This document shows positions 15,377 through 23,393 of a stretch of 31,373 nucleotides of DNA, one piece after another. This DNA is from an uncultured Alphaproteobacteria bacterium. GTDB taxonomy: Bacteria > Pseudomonadota > Alphaproteobacteria > Rickettsiales > UBA1997. Within the stretch, counting starts at the first letter, position 1; each line of letters starts with the position of its first letter. A model generated the notes under the pieces. It saw only the letters and a list, made by a program, of their open reading frames with translations. It was not told the origin of the DNA and made no database searches. Made by a program: the position numbers and the translations under genes. The stretch is taken from contig CAINKA010000056.1 in NCBI GenBank assembly GCA_903849835.1, forward strand, positions 1 to 31,373. The letters are read 5' to 3'.

Positions 15377-16399
15377 TTAATTGCAAAACATTTTGGCAAA
15401 ATTTCTGCGTTTTCTTTTTTTCCAAAATCCGCGGTGATAGGCGTCAGAGGCTAGAAGGGGGATTACTGAAGTTGCTTCAGCATAAACCATTTGTTCAAAA
15501 GTTGTGTCAACTTTTCCCCAAGAGCAGGCTTCTTTTAGAGTTGAAGATGAACATGCGCCATCACGAGAATCAGCGACCGTAACTTGCACGGCGTATTTAT
15601 GCATGTCGACTTCTTCGCCTAAAATTTCTGCGCAGACTACTGTGTCTTGCACGAAATTTTTTGGCACGCCGCCGCCAATCATCAACAATCCCGTGGTTCC
15701 AGCTTTAATTTTGATGTCGGTAAGTTCTTTAAAATCAGCAATTGAATCGATGGTGAGATGTTTTTTTGGATTTTTAACTTGATGCAGAACCAATCCGAAA
15801 CCAGCAGAAGAGTCAGTGAAGGCGGGGCAGAAAATTGGCACATTGTGATCGTAAGCAAGCTCGACCAGCGATTCTTTTTTCTTGCCGTTTTTTTTCAAAA
15901 ATTTTCCCATTTCCCAGATAAACTCGCGAGAAGAGTAAGGGCGCGCTTCCAAGCTGTTTGCGATTTTGAAAATTGCGCTGTCGCAATTTTGCAAATCTTT
16001 TTCGTCGATGTAAGTGTCGTAAATTCTGTCGATATAATTTTTGCGCAAAAATTTATCATCGACGAATGGCGTGCCTTGATAATGCTTGAATCCCAAGGCT
16101 TCGAAAAAATCCATGTCAACGATGGAAGCGCCGGTTGAAACGATTGCATCGACCATTCCAAACTTCACCATGTCGGCATAAACTTTCATGCAGCCGCCTG
16201 CGGAGGTAGAGCCGGCAAGGGTTAACACGATCGAACAAGAATTGTCTTTCAGCATCATGTTGAAAATTTCCGTCGCGCGTGCGAGATCGCGTGAAGTGAA
16301 GGACATGTGATCCATCTGCTCAATTATTGGGCGCGCATCGAAGGAAGTGATGTCGATATGTTTTACTTCGCGGGAGAGGAGTTGTTTTTTTGTAACCAT
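15377..16399 (-). CDS. Deoxyhypusine synthase-like protein (probable homospermidine synthase-type enzyme)
   Basis: The 340-residue protein follows the DHS fold: an NAD-site segment LTLAGSTSAGG (59-69), STGASIVDMDF (88-98), PIFCPAFTDSSAGFG (188-202), GGGVPKNF (242-249), and the active-site block EACSWGK with Lys296 at the position of the enzyme-imine lysine. Eukaryotic and archaeal DHS modify eIF5A, which bacteria lack. Bacterial relatives are thought to transfer the aminobutyl group to putrescine or another small amine instead. The gene upstream is a PLP ornithine/lysine decarboxylase, which would supply putrescine. The gene is flanked by inverted repeats, and its last 15 residues are strongly basic. 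Product identity is inferred. Confidence 0.85.
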   Translation of the reverse strand: MVTKKQLLSREVKHIDITSFDARPIIEQMDHMSFTSRDLARATEIFNMMLKDNSCSIVLTLAGSTSAGGCMKVYADMVKFGMVDAIVSTGASIVDMDFFEALGFKHYQGTPFVDDKFLRKNYIDRIYDTYIDEKDLQNCDSAIFKIANSLEARPYSSREFIWEMGKFLKKNGKKKESLVELAYDHNVPIFCPAFTDSSAGFGLVLHQVKNPKKHLTIDSIADFKELTDIKIKAGTTGLLMIGGGVPKNFVQDTVVCAEILGEEVDMHKYAVQVTVADSRDGACSSSTLKEACSWGKVDTTFEQMVYAEATSVIPLLASDAYHRGFWKKRKRRNFAKMFCN

Positions 16400-16435
16400 A
16401 GCGGGGGAATGTAGGCGTCAGGCATTAGGCATTAG

Positions 16436-16481
16436 TCAAACCAAACTCGGAGCGACTTACGACTGATGACTGACGACTTTG
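16436..16481. repeat. Right member of the inverted repeat pair flanking the DHS-like gene
   Basis: It reads AACCAAACTCGGAGCGACTTACGACTG and onward, the imperfect reverse complement of 15299-15345. The adjoining 16413-16435 holds a short tandem repeat (GCATTAG twice). It fills most of the 82-bp gap between the decarboxylase and the DHS-like gene. Confidence 0.7.
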
Positions 16482-17801
16482 TTAAACTGAACGAATTGAT
16501 TCTAAATCTTCAACTTCACGATACATTGAAACTAACGGCTCATCGGAAACTTCGATTTGGAGATTTTTATTGAAGCCGTTAAAATCAGTTCTGATACTGC
16601 GAGAGTAAGCGCCGAGCTGTCCGATTTCGATATAGTCACCTTCAGCAATATTTTCTGGCAAATAAAACGGACCCTTCATCGTATCAATCGAATCGCAGGT
16701 TGGGCCATAAAATCCAAATGGCGTTTGCAACAGAGAAAGCGGATCTTTGTTTTTAATTCTCACTGCTTTTGACGGATAAATAAATCCGGGAAAGCCAGCG
16801 TCAAACAAGCCTCCGTAAGTTCCATCATTCAAGTAAAGCATATTTTTTTTGCGCGCTTCGACGCGCACTAAAAGCGAGCCAGATTCTGCAACCAACGCAC
16901 GCCCAGGTTCGCACCAAATGCGACAATTTTTATCGAGAGAAAGTTGGTTGATCGCGTCAAAAATTTCATCGAAATAACTTTTCAGATTTGGCGGAGTCAT
17001 TCCCGGATAAGATGACGGAAATCCGCCGCCAATATCAAGCACATCGAGGCGAACCTTTGCTTGATCCAAAACTTCTTTTGTGATCATGATCGCGTTGCGA
17101 TATTCTATTGGATCCATGCATTGAGAACCAACGTGGAAGCAGATTCCCAGCTTTTTAGCTGCGGTTCTTGTTTTGCGTAAAAGCGCAATTGATTCGGAGG
17201 GAAGGATGCCAAATTTTCCAGAAAGATCGATTACGGAATGAGAATTTGGAATCGATAAACGCACATGCAAACCAAGATCTTTCGCGTTGTTTGTAACCTC
17301 TAAAATTTTTTTCAACTCATCGATTGAATCTAGCGAAAAGTCACGAATGTCGTGGTTGAAATAAGCATCGAAAATTGCTTCGCGAGATTTTATCGGATGC
17401 ATGAAATGCATTTTTGCATCTTCACCAAAAAGCTCTTTGATCAATTTTATTTCAGACATTGAAGCGACGTCGAAGTGCTTCACGCCCGCATCAAACAAGT
17501 GTTTTAAAATTGCAGAATCCGGATTGCTTTTCACCGAATAAAGAATGTCGCTAGCAAATTTTGGAGTTTGGAAATTTTTTAAGAAGAAGGTCGCCGCGCG
17601 TTTGATTGAAGCTGGACGAACGAAGTAAACTGGAAGTGATGGCTTTAATTCAAGAATCTGATTTTCGACTGTGCTGAGAGATTTCTGTCCCTTGTTGATT
17701 TTTTCCTTTTCGGAATTCTGCCCTTTAAGACCTGCGCCTTTGAAATCTAAATAGTGAATTTTCGAGTTCACTCCCCGATCATTTTCTTGTTCTAATTCCA
17801 T
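16482..17801 (-). CDS. Ornithine/lysine decarboxylase, PLP fold type III
   Basis: The 439-residue protein matches alanine-racemase-fold decarboxylases. The PLP lysine is Lys91 in YSVKSNP, followed by HVGSQC (223-228), DIGGGFP (256-262), the phosphate-binding EPGRALVAESG (298-308), and the catalytic CDSID with Cys369 (GPTCDSID). GQLGAYS at the end supplies the conserved Tyr. It should make putrescine from ornithine (and possibly cadaverine from lysine). A polar N-terminal extension of about 50 residues precedes the conserved domain; no internal start is obviously better. Upstream is a 282-bp AT-rich gap, so it probably has its own promoter; the DHS-like gene follows after 82 bp. Confidence 0.92.
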   Translation of the reverse strand: MELEQENDRGVNSKIHYLDFKGAGLKGQNSEKEKINKGQKSLSTVENQILELKPSLPVYFVRPASIKRAATFFLKNFQTPKFASDILYSVKSNPDSAILKHLFDAGVKHFDVASMSEIKLIKELFGEDAKMHFMHPIKSREAIFDAYFNHDIRDFSLDSIDELKKILEVTNNAKDLGLHVRLSIPNSHSVIDLSGKFGILPSESIALLRKTRTAAKKLGICFHVGSQCMDPIEYRNAIMITKEVLDQAKVRLDVLDIGGGFPSSYPGMTPPNLKSYFDEIFDAINQLSLDKNCRIWCEPGRALVAESGSLLVRVEARKKNMLYLNDGTYGGLFDAGFPGFIYPSKAVRIKNKDPLSLLQTPFGFYGPTCDSIDTMKGPFYLPENIAEGDYIEIGQLGAYSRSIRTDFNGFNKNLQIEVSDEPLVSMYREVEDLESIRSV

Positions 17802-17820
17802 TTCTTTGTTGGTTATTCAA

Positions 17821-17848
17821 ATTAAGTAAAAGAAGAAAAACACTTAAT
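17821..17848 (-). other. Small AT-only hairpin in the decarboxylase leader
   Basis: ATTAAGT (17821-17827) pairs with ACTTAAT (17842-17848) 20-47 nt before the decarboxylase start. It lies within the 282-bp gap 17802-18083, in which I see no gene and no riboswitch I can recognise. A role as leader structure is possible but weakly supported. Confidence 0.3.
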
Positions 17849-18083
17849 TTTTGCTTGAAGATGACATGCTGTGAAGCCTTGATTTGACTGGCTCCGCGCA
17901 ATAATTTTCAAACGCAATTTTTTAAAAGAGGGCGCAACGTAAAAACAAATTTTTATTTGTAAATAAAAAATCTGAAAAAATTTTTACGCTTAAATTTTCA
18001 ATGAAATAAAAAAGAAATTTTCTGCAAAAGAAATCTTTTAAAAAAAGAATCAACAAGTTTTTGAAGGCTGTCTTGAGATGTGT

Positions 18084-19010
18084 TTATCTGCGAACAAGAT
18101 GTTTAAAAATCTCTTCCAAATCGGGCTGCTGCGTTGAGATATCTTTGATTTGAATTTTGCTGCCGGAGATGATGCGGAGAATTTTTTCTACTTCGGTTTT
18201 TTCCGGATCGTAAGTGATCGAAATTTTATCGCTGGCCAACATTTTGGTTTTGAGCTGCGGCAGAGTAGCGACGATGTCGGATCGAATATTTTCCGCAAAA
18301 GAAATTATCAGCTCTTTGCTCGAAAGTAATTTCATCAAATTTTCTTTGCGATCATGCGCAATTACTTGTCCGTGATTGATGACGGCGATTTCATCGCATA
18401 ATTCTTCAGCTTCTTCGAGATAGTGTGTAGTCAATAGAATCGTGGTTCCGCCAACATTTAATTTTTTTACGTAAGTCCAAAGTTGATTGCGCAGCTCCAC
18501 ATCCACGCCGGCGGTTGGTTCGTCTAAAACTAAAATTTCTGGATTGTGAACCAGAGCTTTCGCGACGAGAAGACGTCGACGCATCCCTCCGGACAAGCTG
18601 CGCGGCGCGGCTTTCGCCTTATCCTTCAAACCTAGCACTTCGATAATTTCATCCGTTCTGCGATGCGATTTTTTTATTCCGTAATAACCGGCATAAATTT
18701 CCAAAGTTTCGCGCACGTTGAAAAACGGGTCGAGCACCAATTCTTGCGGCACGATTCCGATTTTAAATTTTGCTGCTTGCGGATTTTTTTCGATGTCGAT
18801 GCCAGCGATTTTTACTTCCCCAGAAGTTTTATTTACGAGTCCGGCGAGAATATTTATGATCGTCGATTTACCTGCGCCATTAGGACCTAAAAGACCGAAG
18901 AAGGATCCTTTTTTAATTTCGAGATTTATCGATTTGAGAGCTTCTTTGCTGACAGATTTTTTGCGGTAAGTTTTGGAGAGGTTTTTTATTTCGATCGCGA
19001 AGTGGGACAT
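18084..19010 (-). CDS. ABC-2 type transporter ATP-binding protein (YadG/drug-export type)
   Basis: The 308-residue protein has Walker A GPNGAGKS (about 39-46), a Q-loop VPQE, the signature LSGGM (about 139-143), Walker B ILVLDEPTAG, and the switch His in LLTTHYLEEAEE. The C-terminal extension after about 230 is typical of ABC-2 exporters such as YadG or CcmA-type drug/polysaccharide systems. The partner permease is not next to it; the gene instead follows grxD by 11 nt. Substrate cannot be assigned. Confidence 0.92.
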   Translation of the reverse strand: MSHFAIEIKNLSKTYRKKSVSKEALKSINLEIKKGSFFGLLGPNGAGKSTIINILAGLVNKTSGEVKIAGIDIEKNPQAAKFKIGIVPQELVLDPFFNVRETLEIYAGYYGIKKSHRRTDEIIEVLGLKDKAKAAPRSLSGGMRRRLLVAKALVHNPEILVLDEPTAGVDVELRNQLWTYVKKLNVGGTTILLTTHYLEEAEELCDEIAVINHGQVIAHDRKENLMKLLSSKELIISFAENIRSDIVATLPQLKTKMLASDKISITYDPEKTEVEKILRIISGSKIQIKDISTQQPDLEEIFKHLVRR

Positions 19011-19021
19011 TATTTTTTTTG

Positions 19022-19342
19022 TTAAATAATTTTTTTCTCCTTCAACAACTCCCCCAGCTCCCCAGACTCAAACATTTCTTTCACGATGTCACAACCACCG
19101 ACGAACTCGCCTTTGACGTAGAGTTGCGGGATTGTTGGCCAATCGGAAAAATCTTTGATGCCTTGCCTGATTTCTGCATCGCTCAAAACATCAACGTCTA
19201 AAAAATTTACGCCGAGCGTTTTTAAAACATGAGAAACCGCTGCAGAAAAGCCGCATTGCGGAAAATCTTTGCTGCCCTTCATGTAAAGCACGACGTCGTT
19301 TGATGAGATGGTTTGCTGAATTTTTTCAAGAATGTTGGTCAT
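19022..19342 (-). CDS. grxD: Monothiol glutaredoxin (Grx4/GrxD type)
   Basis: From the ATG at 19342 the product is 106 residues, the normal length, with the glutathione-binding Lys22 in YMKGS and the monothiol active site CGFS with Cys30, then DWPTIPQLYVKGEFVGGCDI. It binds a [2Fe-2S] cluster and moves Fe-S clusters, usually with a BolA partner; bolA lies just upstream. A longer in-frame start at 19384 exists, but its extra codons come from a palindromic repeat, so the shorter start is preferred. ABC ATPase gene follows by 11 nt. Confidence 0.95.
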   Translation of the reverse strand: MTNILEKIQQTISSNDVVLYMKGSKDFPQCGFSAAVSHVLKTLGVNFLDVDVLSDAEIRQGIKDFSDWPTIPQLYVKGEFVGGCDIVKEMFESGELGELLKEKKII

Positions 19343-19354
19343 AAAATTTAGTTG

Positions 19355-19408
19355 TTTAACCCTCTTTGAAAAAGAGGGTGGCATCGCGTTAGCGATGACG
19401 GGTGATTT
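19355..19408. repeat. Double-hairpin repeat, copy 1 (before grxD)
   Basis: Two hairpins in a row: CCCTCTTT/AAAGAGGG (19360-19367/19371-19378) and CATCGC/GCGATG (19382-19387/19392-19397). The copy at 19461-19515 is inverted relative to this one and differs by paired, structure-preserving changes. Confidence 0.8.
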
Positions 19409-19460
19409 ACTGGAGATGCGTAAAAATTTTTAGAAAAAAATTGAAGTTGAGGCTAAAGAA

Positions 19461-19515
19461 AATCCTCCGCCTGATCGCTTCGCGATCATCCACCTCCTTT
19501 TGCAAAGGAGGTTTA
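19461..19515. repeat. Double-hairpin repeat, copy 2 (at the end of bolA)
   Basis: Read on the minus strand it gives CCTCCTTT/AAAGGAGG and GATCGC/GCGATC hairpins in the same order as copy 1. Its edge includes the TAA stop of bolA at 19513-19515. With copy 1 it frames the bolA-grxD gap. Confidence 0.8.
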
Positions 19516-19743
19516 ATTCGGAGAAGTCTTGAGCTGCATGGCGTGGAGAACATCGCCGAGAATTTCTTTTAGCGCATTATTCACGAGTTTATGTTGCTCG
19601 ACACGAGTTTTTCCAGCAAAAATTTTATCGATGATTTTCACGCTGTAATGGTTGTCATCATCGACCAAAGCAATCACTTCGATTTTTGCGCTGGGAAAAT
19701 TTTCTGCTAAAATTTTTTCTAAATTTTTTTTTGCGATTGGCAT
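19513..19743 (-). CDS. BolA/YrbA-family protein
   Basis: The 76-residue protein has the small BolA fold: an N-terminal helix (LEKILAENFPSAKIEV), a central strand pair (DDDNHYSVKIIDKIFAGKTRVEQHKLVNNAL) with the conserved HKLV histidine segment, and the terminal motif LHAMQLKTSPN. The short length suits the BolA2/YrbA (IbaG) subgroup. It should bind a monothiol glutaredoxin and share a [2Fe-2S] cluster; grxD is the next gene on the same strand, 170 bp away. The gap is filled by paired hairpins. Confidence 0.9.
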   Translation of the reverse strand: MPIAKKNLEKILAENFPSAKIEVIALVDDDNHYSVKIIDKIFAGKTRVEQHKLVNNALKEILGDVLHAMQLKTSPN

Positions 19744-19762
19744 TCTGGTTTGGAAATAGAAA

Positions 19763-19783
19763 GGGCGGGCACAAGGCCCGCCC
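19763..19783. repeat. GC-rich hairpin family, copy B
   Basis: GGGCGGGC (19763-19770) pairs with GCCCGCCC (19776-19783) over the loop ACAAG, followed by CTACG and an A-run, in the pnp-bolA gap. On the minus strand the hairpin is preceded by a T-run rather than followed by one, so it is not a good terminator for pnp. Confidence 0.8.
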
Positions 19784-19807
19784 CTACGAAAAAAATTTTA
19801 CTAAAAT

Positions 19808-22189
19808 CTAGCCGAAAAATCCGCGACGTTTTTTTGGTGCACCATCGCGATCAGAAGGGCCGCGATCATCACGGTCTCTGCTACGAGGACGATCATCACG
19901 ATCACCACCGCGTCTGTCACCACCGCGATCATCGCGATCTCTTCCACCGCCACTGCCACGACGATCACCACCGCGATCATCGCGATCACGCCCACCGCCG
20001 CCACGACGTTCAAAACCACCGCGGTCACTGCGTCCGCCAGACTCTCTTTCGTCAACCATTTGTGGTTTGTTTGGAATACGATCAGAAATATCTTCGCCGC
20101 TTACTTGGTCAACACAGCGATAGCTAAGTTTCGGACGACCTTTTTTGTCGAAGCCGATCACTTTAACTTTCACGATGTCGCCTTCATTGATAACGTCTTC
20201 GACGAAATCAACGCGATATTCGGCAAGCTCAGAAATGTGAATGAAACCGTCACGATTGTTGGAAATGCTGACGAATGCTCCCGCATCAATAACCTTTACA
20301 ACCGGGCCTTCGTAGATGTCGCCGATTTCTGGTTCGAAAGTAATTTCTTGAATCATGGCGATGGCTTTTTTCACTGAGTCAGCATTGTTCGAAGAAATTT
20401 TGATGAGGCCACTATCGTCGATGTCGACCACTGCGCCGGAAACTGAGCAAATTTCTTTGATCACCGCACCGCGTGAACCGATAACTTCGCGAATTTTCTT
20501 TTGCGGGATGGTCATGGTTTCAACTTTTGGCACATTGGCGTTAAGCTCTGCTCTAGGTGCAGTCATAACTTCGTCCATTTTGTCCAAGATGTGCAATCTG
20601 CCAACATGAGCTTGCTCAAGAGCACGCTGCATGATGTCGGAAGTGATGCCGTTGATCTTGATGTCCATTTGCAAAGAAGTGATGCCTGTTCTGGTTCCGG
20701 CAACTTTGAAATCCATGTCGCCGAGATGATCTTCGTCGCCCATGATGTCAGACAAAATTACGTAATTGCTGCCTTCTTTGATGAGTCCCATCGCGATTCC
20801 AGAAACTGGAGCTTTGATTGGCACGCCTGCATCCATCAATGCAAGTGAAGCGCCGCAAACTGTGGCCATTGAAGATGAGCCGTTTGATTCAGTGATTTCA
20901 GAAACGATGCGAGTTGAGTAAGAAAAATTTTCCGCGATTCCTGGGAATACTGGATTTAAAGCTCTCCAAGCCAATTTTCCGTGACCGATTTCACGACGTC
21001 CTGGGGCGCCCATGCGTCCAGTTTCGCCAACTGAATAAGGAGGGAAGTTGTAGTGGAGCATGAAACTTTCTTCGTGCATTCCTGGATCAAGATTTTCGAT
21101 CAATTGCTTGTCTTTGCCGGAGCCGAGAGTTGCAACAACGATGGCTTGAGTTTCACCGCGGGTGAACAAGGCCGAACCGTGAACTTGTGGCAAGAATCCA
21201 GTTTCAATGGCAATTTGACGAACTTGGTCAGTCTTACGGCCGTCGATTCTGATGCTGTTTTTCAAAACATCATTGCGCACGATTTCTTGCGAAAGTGTTT
21301 TGAAGATTGATTTGAGTTTATTTGCGTCAACACCCGCTTCTTCATTGATGAATTTAGCTTTGATGTCGGCAGAAATTTGATCTAGTTCACCAGAACGAAC
21401 TTGCTTGGCTTGCTTTTTGTAAGCGCTGATTAGGCGGTCACCGATGAAGGCGGTGATTTCGTTTTTGAGTGCAGAGTTGTCGATTTTTACAACTTCGATT
21501 TTTTGTTTTCCGGCTGCAGATTTTAGATCATTGATCAAATCGATTACAGGCTGGAATGCGGCGTGGCCGAAGTTCACAGCTTCTAACATTTCAGCTTCGG
21601 ATAATTCTTTTGCTTCGGATTCGATCATCAAAACTGATGATTGCGTTCCGGCGACAACTAGATCTAAGCGACTGTTTTTGAGTTCTTCAGCGCTTGGATT
21701 CAAAACGAATTGACCGTCAATGTGACCGACTCTTGCACCAGCAACAGCTTCTGAAAATGGAGCTTCAGAAATTGCTAGAGCTGCAGAAGCGGCGATGAGG
21801 GCAACAACGTCAGGAGTAGAGCTCGAATCGTAGGAAAGAACCGTGCAAACGACGTTAACTTCGTTGTAAAAGTTTGACGGGAAAAGTGGACGGATCGGAC
21901 GATCGATCAAACGTGAAGTAAGAGTTGCAGCGTCAGATGGCTTAGTTTCGCGCTTAAAAAATCCACCAGGAATTTTTCCGGCAGCGTAAGATTTTTCGAG
22001 ATAGTTAACAGTGAGTGGGAAAAAATCCGCACCTTCAGCTGCTTTATTTGCGACAGTTACGGCGCAGAGAATTGTGGTATTGCCATATTTTGCGACCACT
22101 GATCCGCTTGCTTGGCGCGCGATCTTGCCAGTTTCCAGAGATAGAATTTTTCCATTCCAGTTAATTTCTTTTTTTACAACATTGAACAT
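19808..22189 (-). CDS. pnp: Polynucleotide phosphorylase with long Arg/Gly/Asp-rich tail
   Basis: The 793-residue protein contains two RNase PH domains (about 10-150 and 310-545), the linking helical domain, a KH domain (about 555-615, with VIGSRGAVIKEI) and an S1 domain (about 620-692, with GDIYEGPVVKVIDAGAFVSI). It degrades RNA 3' to 5' using phosphate. After the S1 domain, residues about 713-793 form a low-complexity tail with repeated RDRDDRGGDRRG and RGG blocks ending in KKRRGFFG. Such a tail is disordered and likely to bind RNA or partner proteins. rpsO lies 52 bp upstream, the classical rpsO-pnp order. Confidence 0.98.
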   Translation of the reverse strand: MFNVVKKEINWNGKILSLETGKIARQASGSVVAKYGNTTILCAVTVANKAAEGADFFPLTVNYLEKSYAAGKIPGGFFKRETKPSDAATLTSRLIDRPIRPLFPSNFYNEVNVVCTVLSYDSSSTPDVVALIAASAALAISEAPFSEAVAGARVGHIDGQFVLNPSAEELKNSRLDLVVAGTQSSVLMIESEAKELSEAEMLEAVNFGHAAFQPVIDLINDLKSAAGKQKIEVVKIDNSALKNEITAFIGDRLISAYKKQAKQVRSGELDQISADIKAKFINEEAGVDANKLKSIFKTLSQEIVRNDVLKNSIRIDGRKTDQVRQIAIETGFLPQVHGSALFTRGETQAIVVATLGSGKDKQLIENLDPGMHEESFMLHYNFPPYSVGETGRMGAPGRREIGHGKLAWRALNPVFPGIAENFSYSTRIVSEITESNGSSSMATVCGASLALMDAGVPIKAPVSGIAMGLIKEGSNYVILSDIMGDEDHLGDMDFKVAGTRTGITSLQMDIKINGITSDIMQRALEQAHVGRLHILDKMDEVMTAPRAELNANVPKVETMTIPQKKIREVIGSRGAVIKEICSVSGAVVDIDDSGLIKISSNNADSVKKAIAMIQEITFEPEIGDIYEGPVVKVIDAGAFVSISNNRDGFIHISELAEYRVDFVEDVINEGDIVKVKVIGFDKKGRPKLSYRCVDQVSGEDISDRIPNKPQMVDERESGGRSDRGGFERRGGGGRDRDDRGGDRRGSGGGRDRDDRGGDRRGGDRDDRPRSRDRDDRGPSDRDGAPKKRRGFFG

Positions 22190-22241
22190 AGTTTCAGCTT
22201 TTGATTAGTAGGGTTGGGTTAGGGAGAGGAGACAGTGATTT

Positions 22242-22511
22242 TTATTTTCTGATCTCGAGTTTCTTGATCAGAGTTTCATAACGCTCAACTGATTGGGCCT
22301 TGAGATAGTCGAGCAATCTTCTTCTTCTGCTGACCAAGATCAGCAATCCTCTTCGCGAAGAAAAATCGTTTTTATGAATTTTCAAATGTTCGGTTAAATT
22401 ATCGATTTGCTTGGTAATTACAGCACATTGAACTTCGGATGAGCCGGTATCTTTCTTGCCTTGAGCAAATTCAGAAACGATTTCTTTTTTTGATTTTTTA
22501 AGAAGAGACAT
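22242..22511 (-). CDS. rpsO: 30S ribosomal protein S15
   Basis: The 89-residue protein has the standard S15 length and features: DTGSSEVQCAVITKQIDNLTEHLK, then the SRRGLLILVSRRRRLLDYLK signature. It binds 16S rRNA helices 20-22 early in 30S assembly. truB is 93 bp upstream and pnp 52 bp downstream, the conserved truB-rpsO-pnp order. The gap before rpsO may hold the regulatory leader often found in this gene, but I could not draw a definite fold. Confidence 0.98.
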   Translation of the reverse strand: MSLLKKSKKEIVSEFAQGKKDTGSSEVQCAVITKQIDNLTEHLKIHKNDFSSRRGLLILVSRRRRLLDYLKAQSVERYETLIKKLEIRK

Positions 22512-22604
22512 TTTTGTAAATGTTTAAAAGTTAAGCCCGAACATTGCTCGAGCGATGGGGGAAATTTTTAAGTTTGATCTTTGTTTGTAAGAGAAACGCT
22601 CTGA

Positions 22605-23333
22605 TCATCCAGAGACATCCTGCAGCGAAAGCAGCGAGCCATCAGAAAAACGGCCGCCATAAGTAGCCACAGCTTTTAAGACGTCAAGCGAAATTCTTTT
22701 TTCGTAAAAAAATTTGCCAACACGCAGTCGAATTAATTTTGAAACGTAACCACAAACGAAAATTTTTTTGCAAATATCACGAGCCAAAGAACGAACATAG
22801 GTGCCTTTCGAGCACTCAATTTCAAATTCAGAAAATTCCGCAGAATTTGAAATTAATTTTATCGAAAAAATTTCCACTTCTCGTGGCGGCATTTCAAATT
22901 CAACACCTTTTCGAGCTAGCTCGTAAGCTCGCCGACCGTTGATTTTTATGGCTGAAAAGCGTGATGGAGTTTGCTTTATTTTGCCGATAAAAAATGGCAA
23001 AGCGGAAATAATTTCTGCAATTGTTGGACGTGCGAAGCTAGATTCCACAACCTTTCCTTCGGCATCGTCAGTATCGCGGAACTCACCAAAAGTGATGCGA
23101 AAAAAATATTTTTTCCGCGCATTCATCAAACTTTCAGAAGTTTTTGTAGCTTTGTTTAACGCAATTGGAAGCACTCCAGAAGCAAGAGGATCAAGCGTTC
23201 CCCCATGTCCAACTTTTTTCGCCCCAGTAATTTTTTTAACGATTGCAACAGTTTTTGCGGAGGAAAGGCCGAGGGGTTTGTCAATGTTGAGCCAGAGGTC
23301 GTCGAATTTTAGATTTGGATTTTGTTGAAACAC
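22605..23333 (-). CDS. truB: tRNA pseudouridine(55) synthase TruB
   Basis: The 242-residue protein has the motif VGHGGTLDPLASGVLPI (41-57) with catalytic Asp48, then KKYFFRITFGEFRDTDDAEG and a KGTYVRSLARDI block. It makes pseudouridine 55 in the T-loop of tRNAs. It lacks the C-terminal PUA domain seen in longer TruB proteins, giving a compact form close to the catalytic core. In most alphaproteobacteria truB follows rbfA; here atpG is the upstream neighbour (60 bp). Confidence 0.95.
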   Translation of the reverse strand: MFQQNPNLKFDDLWLNIDKPLGLSSAKTVAIVKKITGAKKVGHGGTLDPLASGVLPIALNKATKTSESLMNARKKYFFRITFGEFRDTDDAEGKVVESSFARPTIAEIISALPFFIGKIKQTPSRFSAIKINGRRAYELARKGVEFEMPPREVEIFSIKLISNSAEFSEFEIECSKGTYVRSLARDICKKIFVCGYVSKLIRLRVGKFFYEKRISLDVLKAVATYGGRFSDGSLLSLQDVSG

Positions 23334-23393
23334 TTTTTTGAAATTTAAAGAACGAAACTCATCACTCGCAACAAATCTAAAATCTAAAATTTG

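Noticed and set aside
15377..16399. True hypusine modification of eIF5A
   Set aside because: Bacteria have no eIF5A, and no hydroxylase is nearby; a small-amine acceptor fits better with the adjacent decarboxylase.
17802..18083. speF-type leader RNA before the decarboxylase
   Set aside because: The position is suggestive, but I could only see one weak AT hairpin and could not match a conserved fold.
19750..20127. His/Asp-rich plus-strand frame antisense to the end of pnp
   Set aside because: It is the mirror of the Arg/Asp/Gly repeats in the PNPase tail; low complexity alone explains the open frame.
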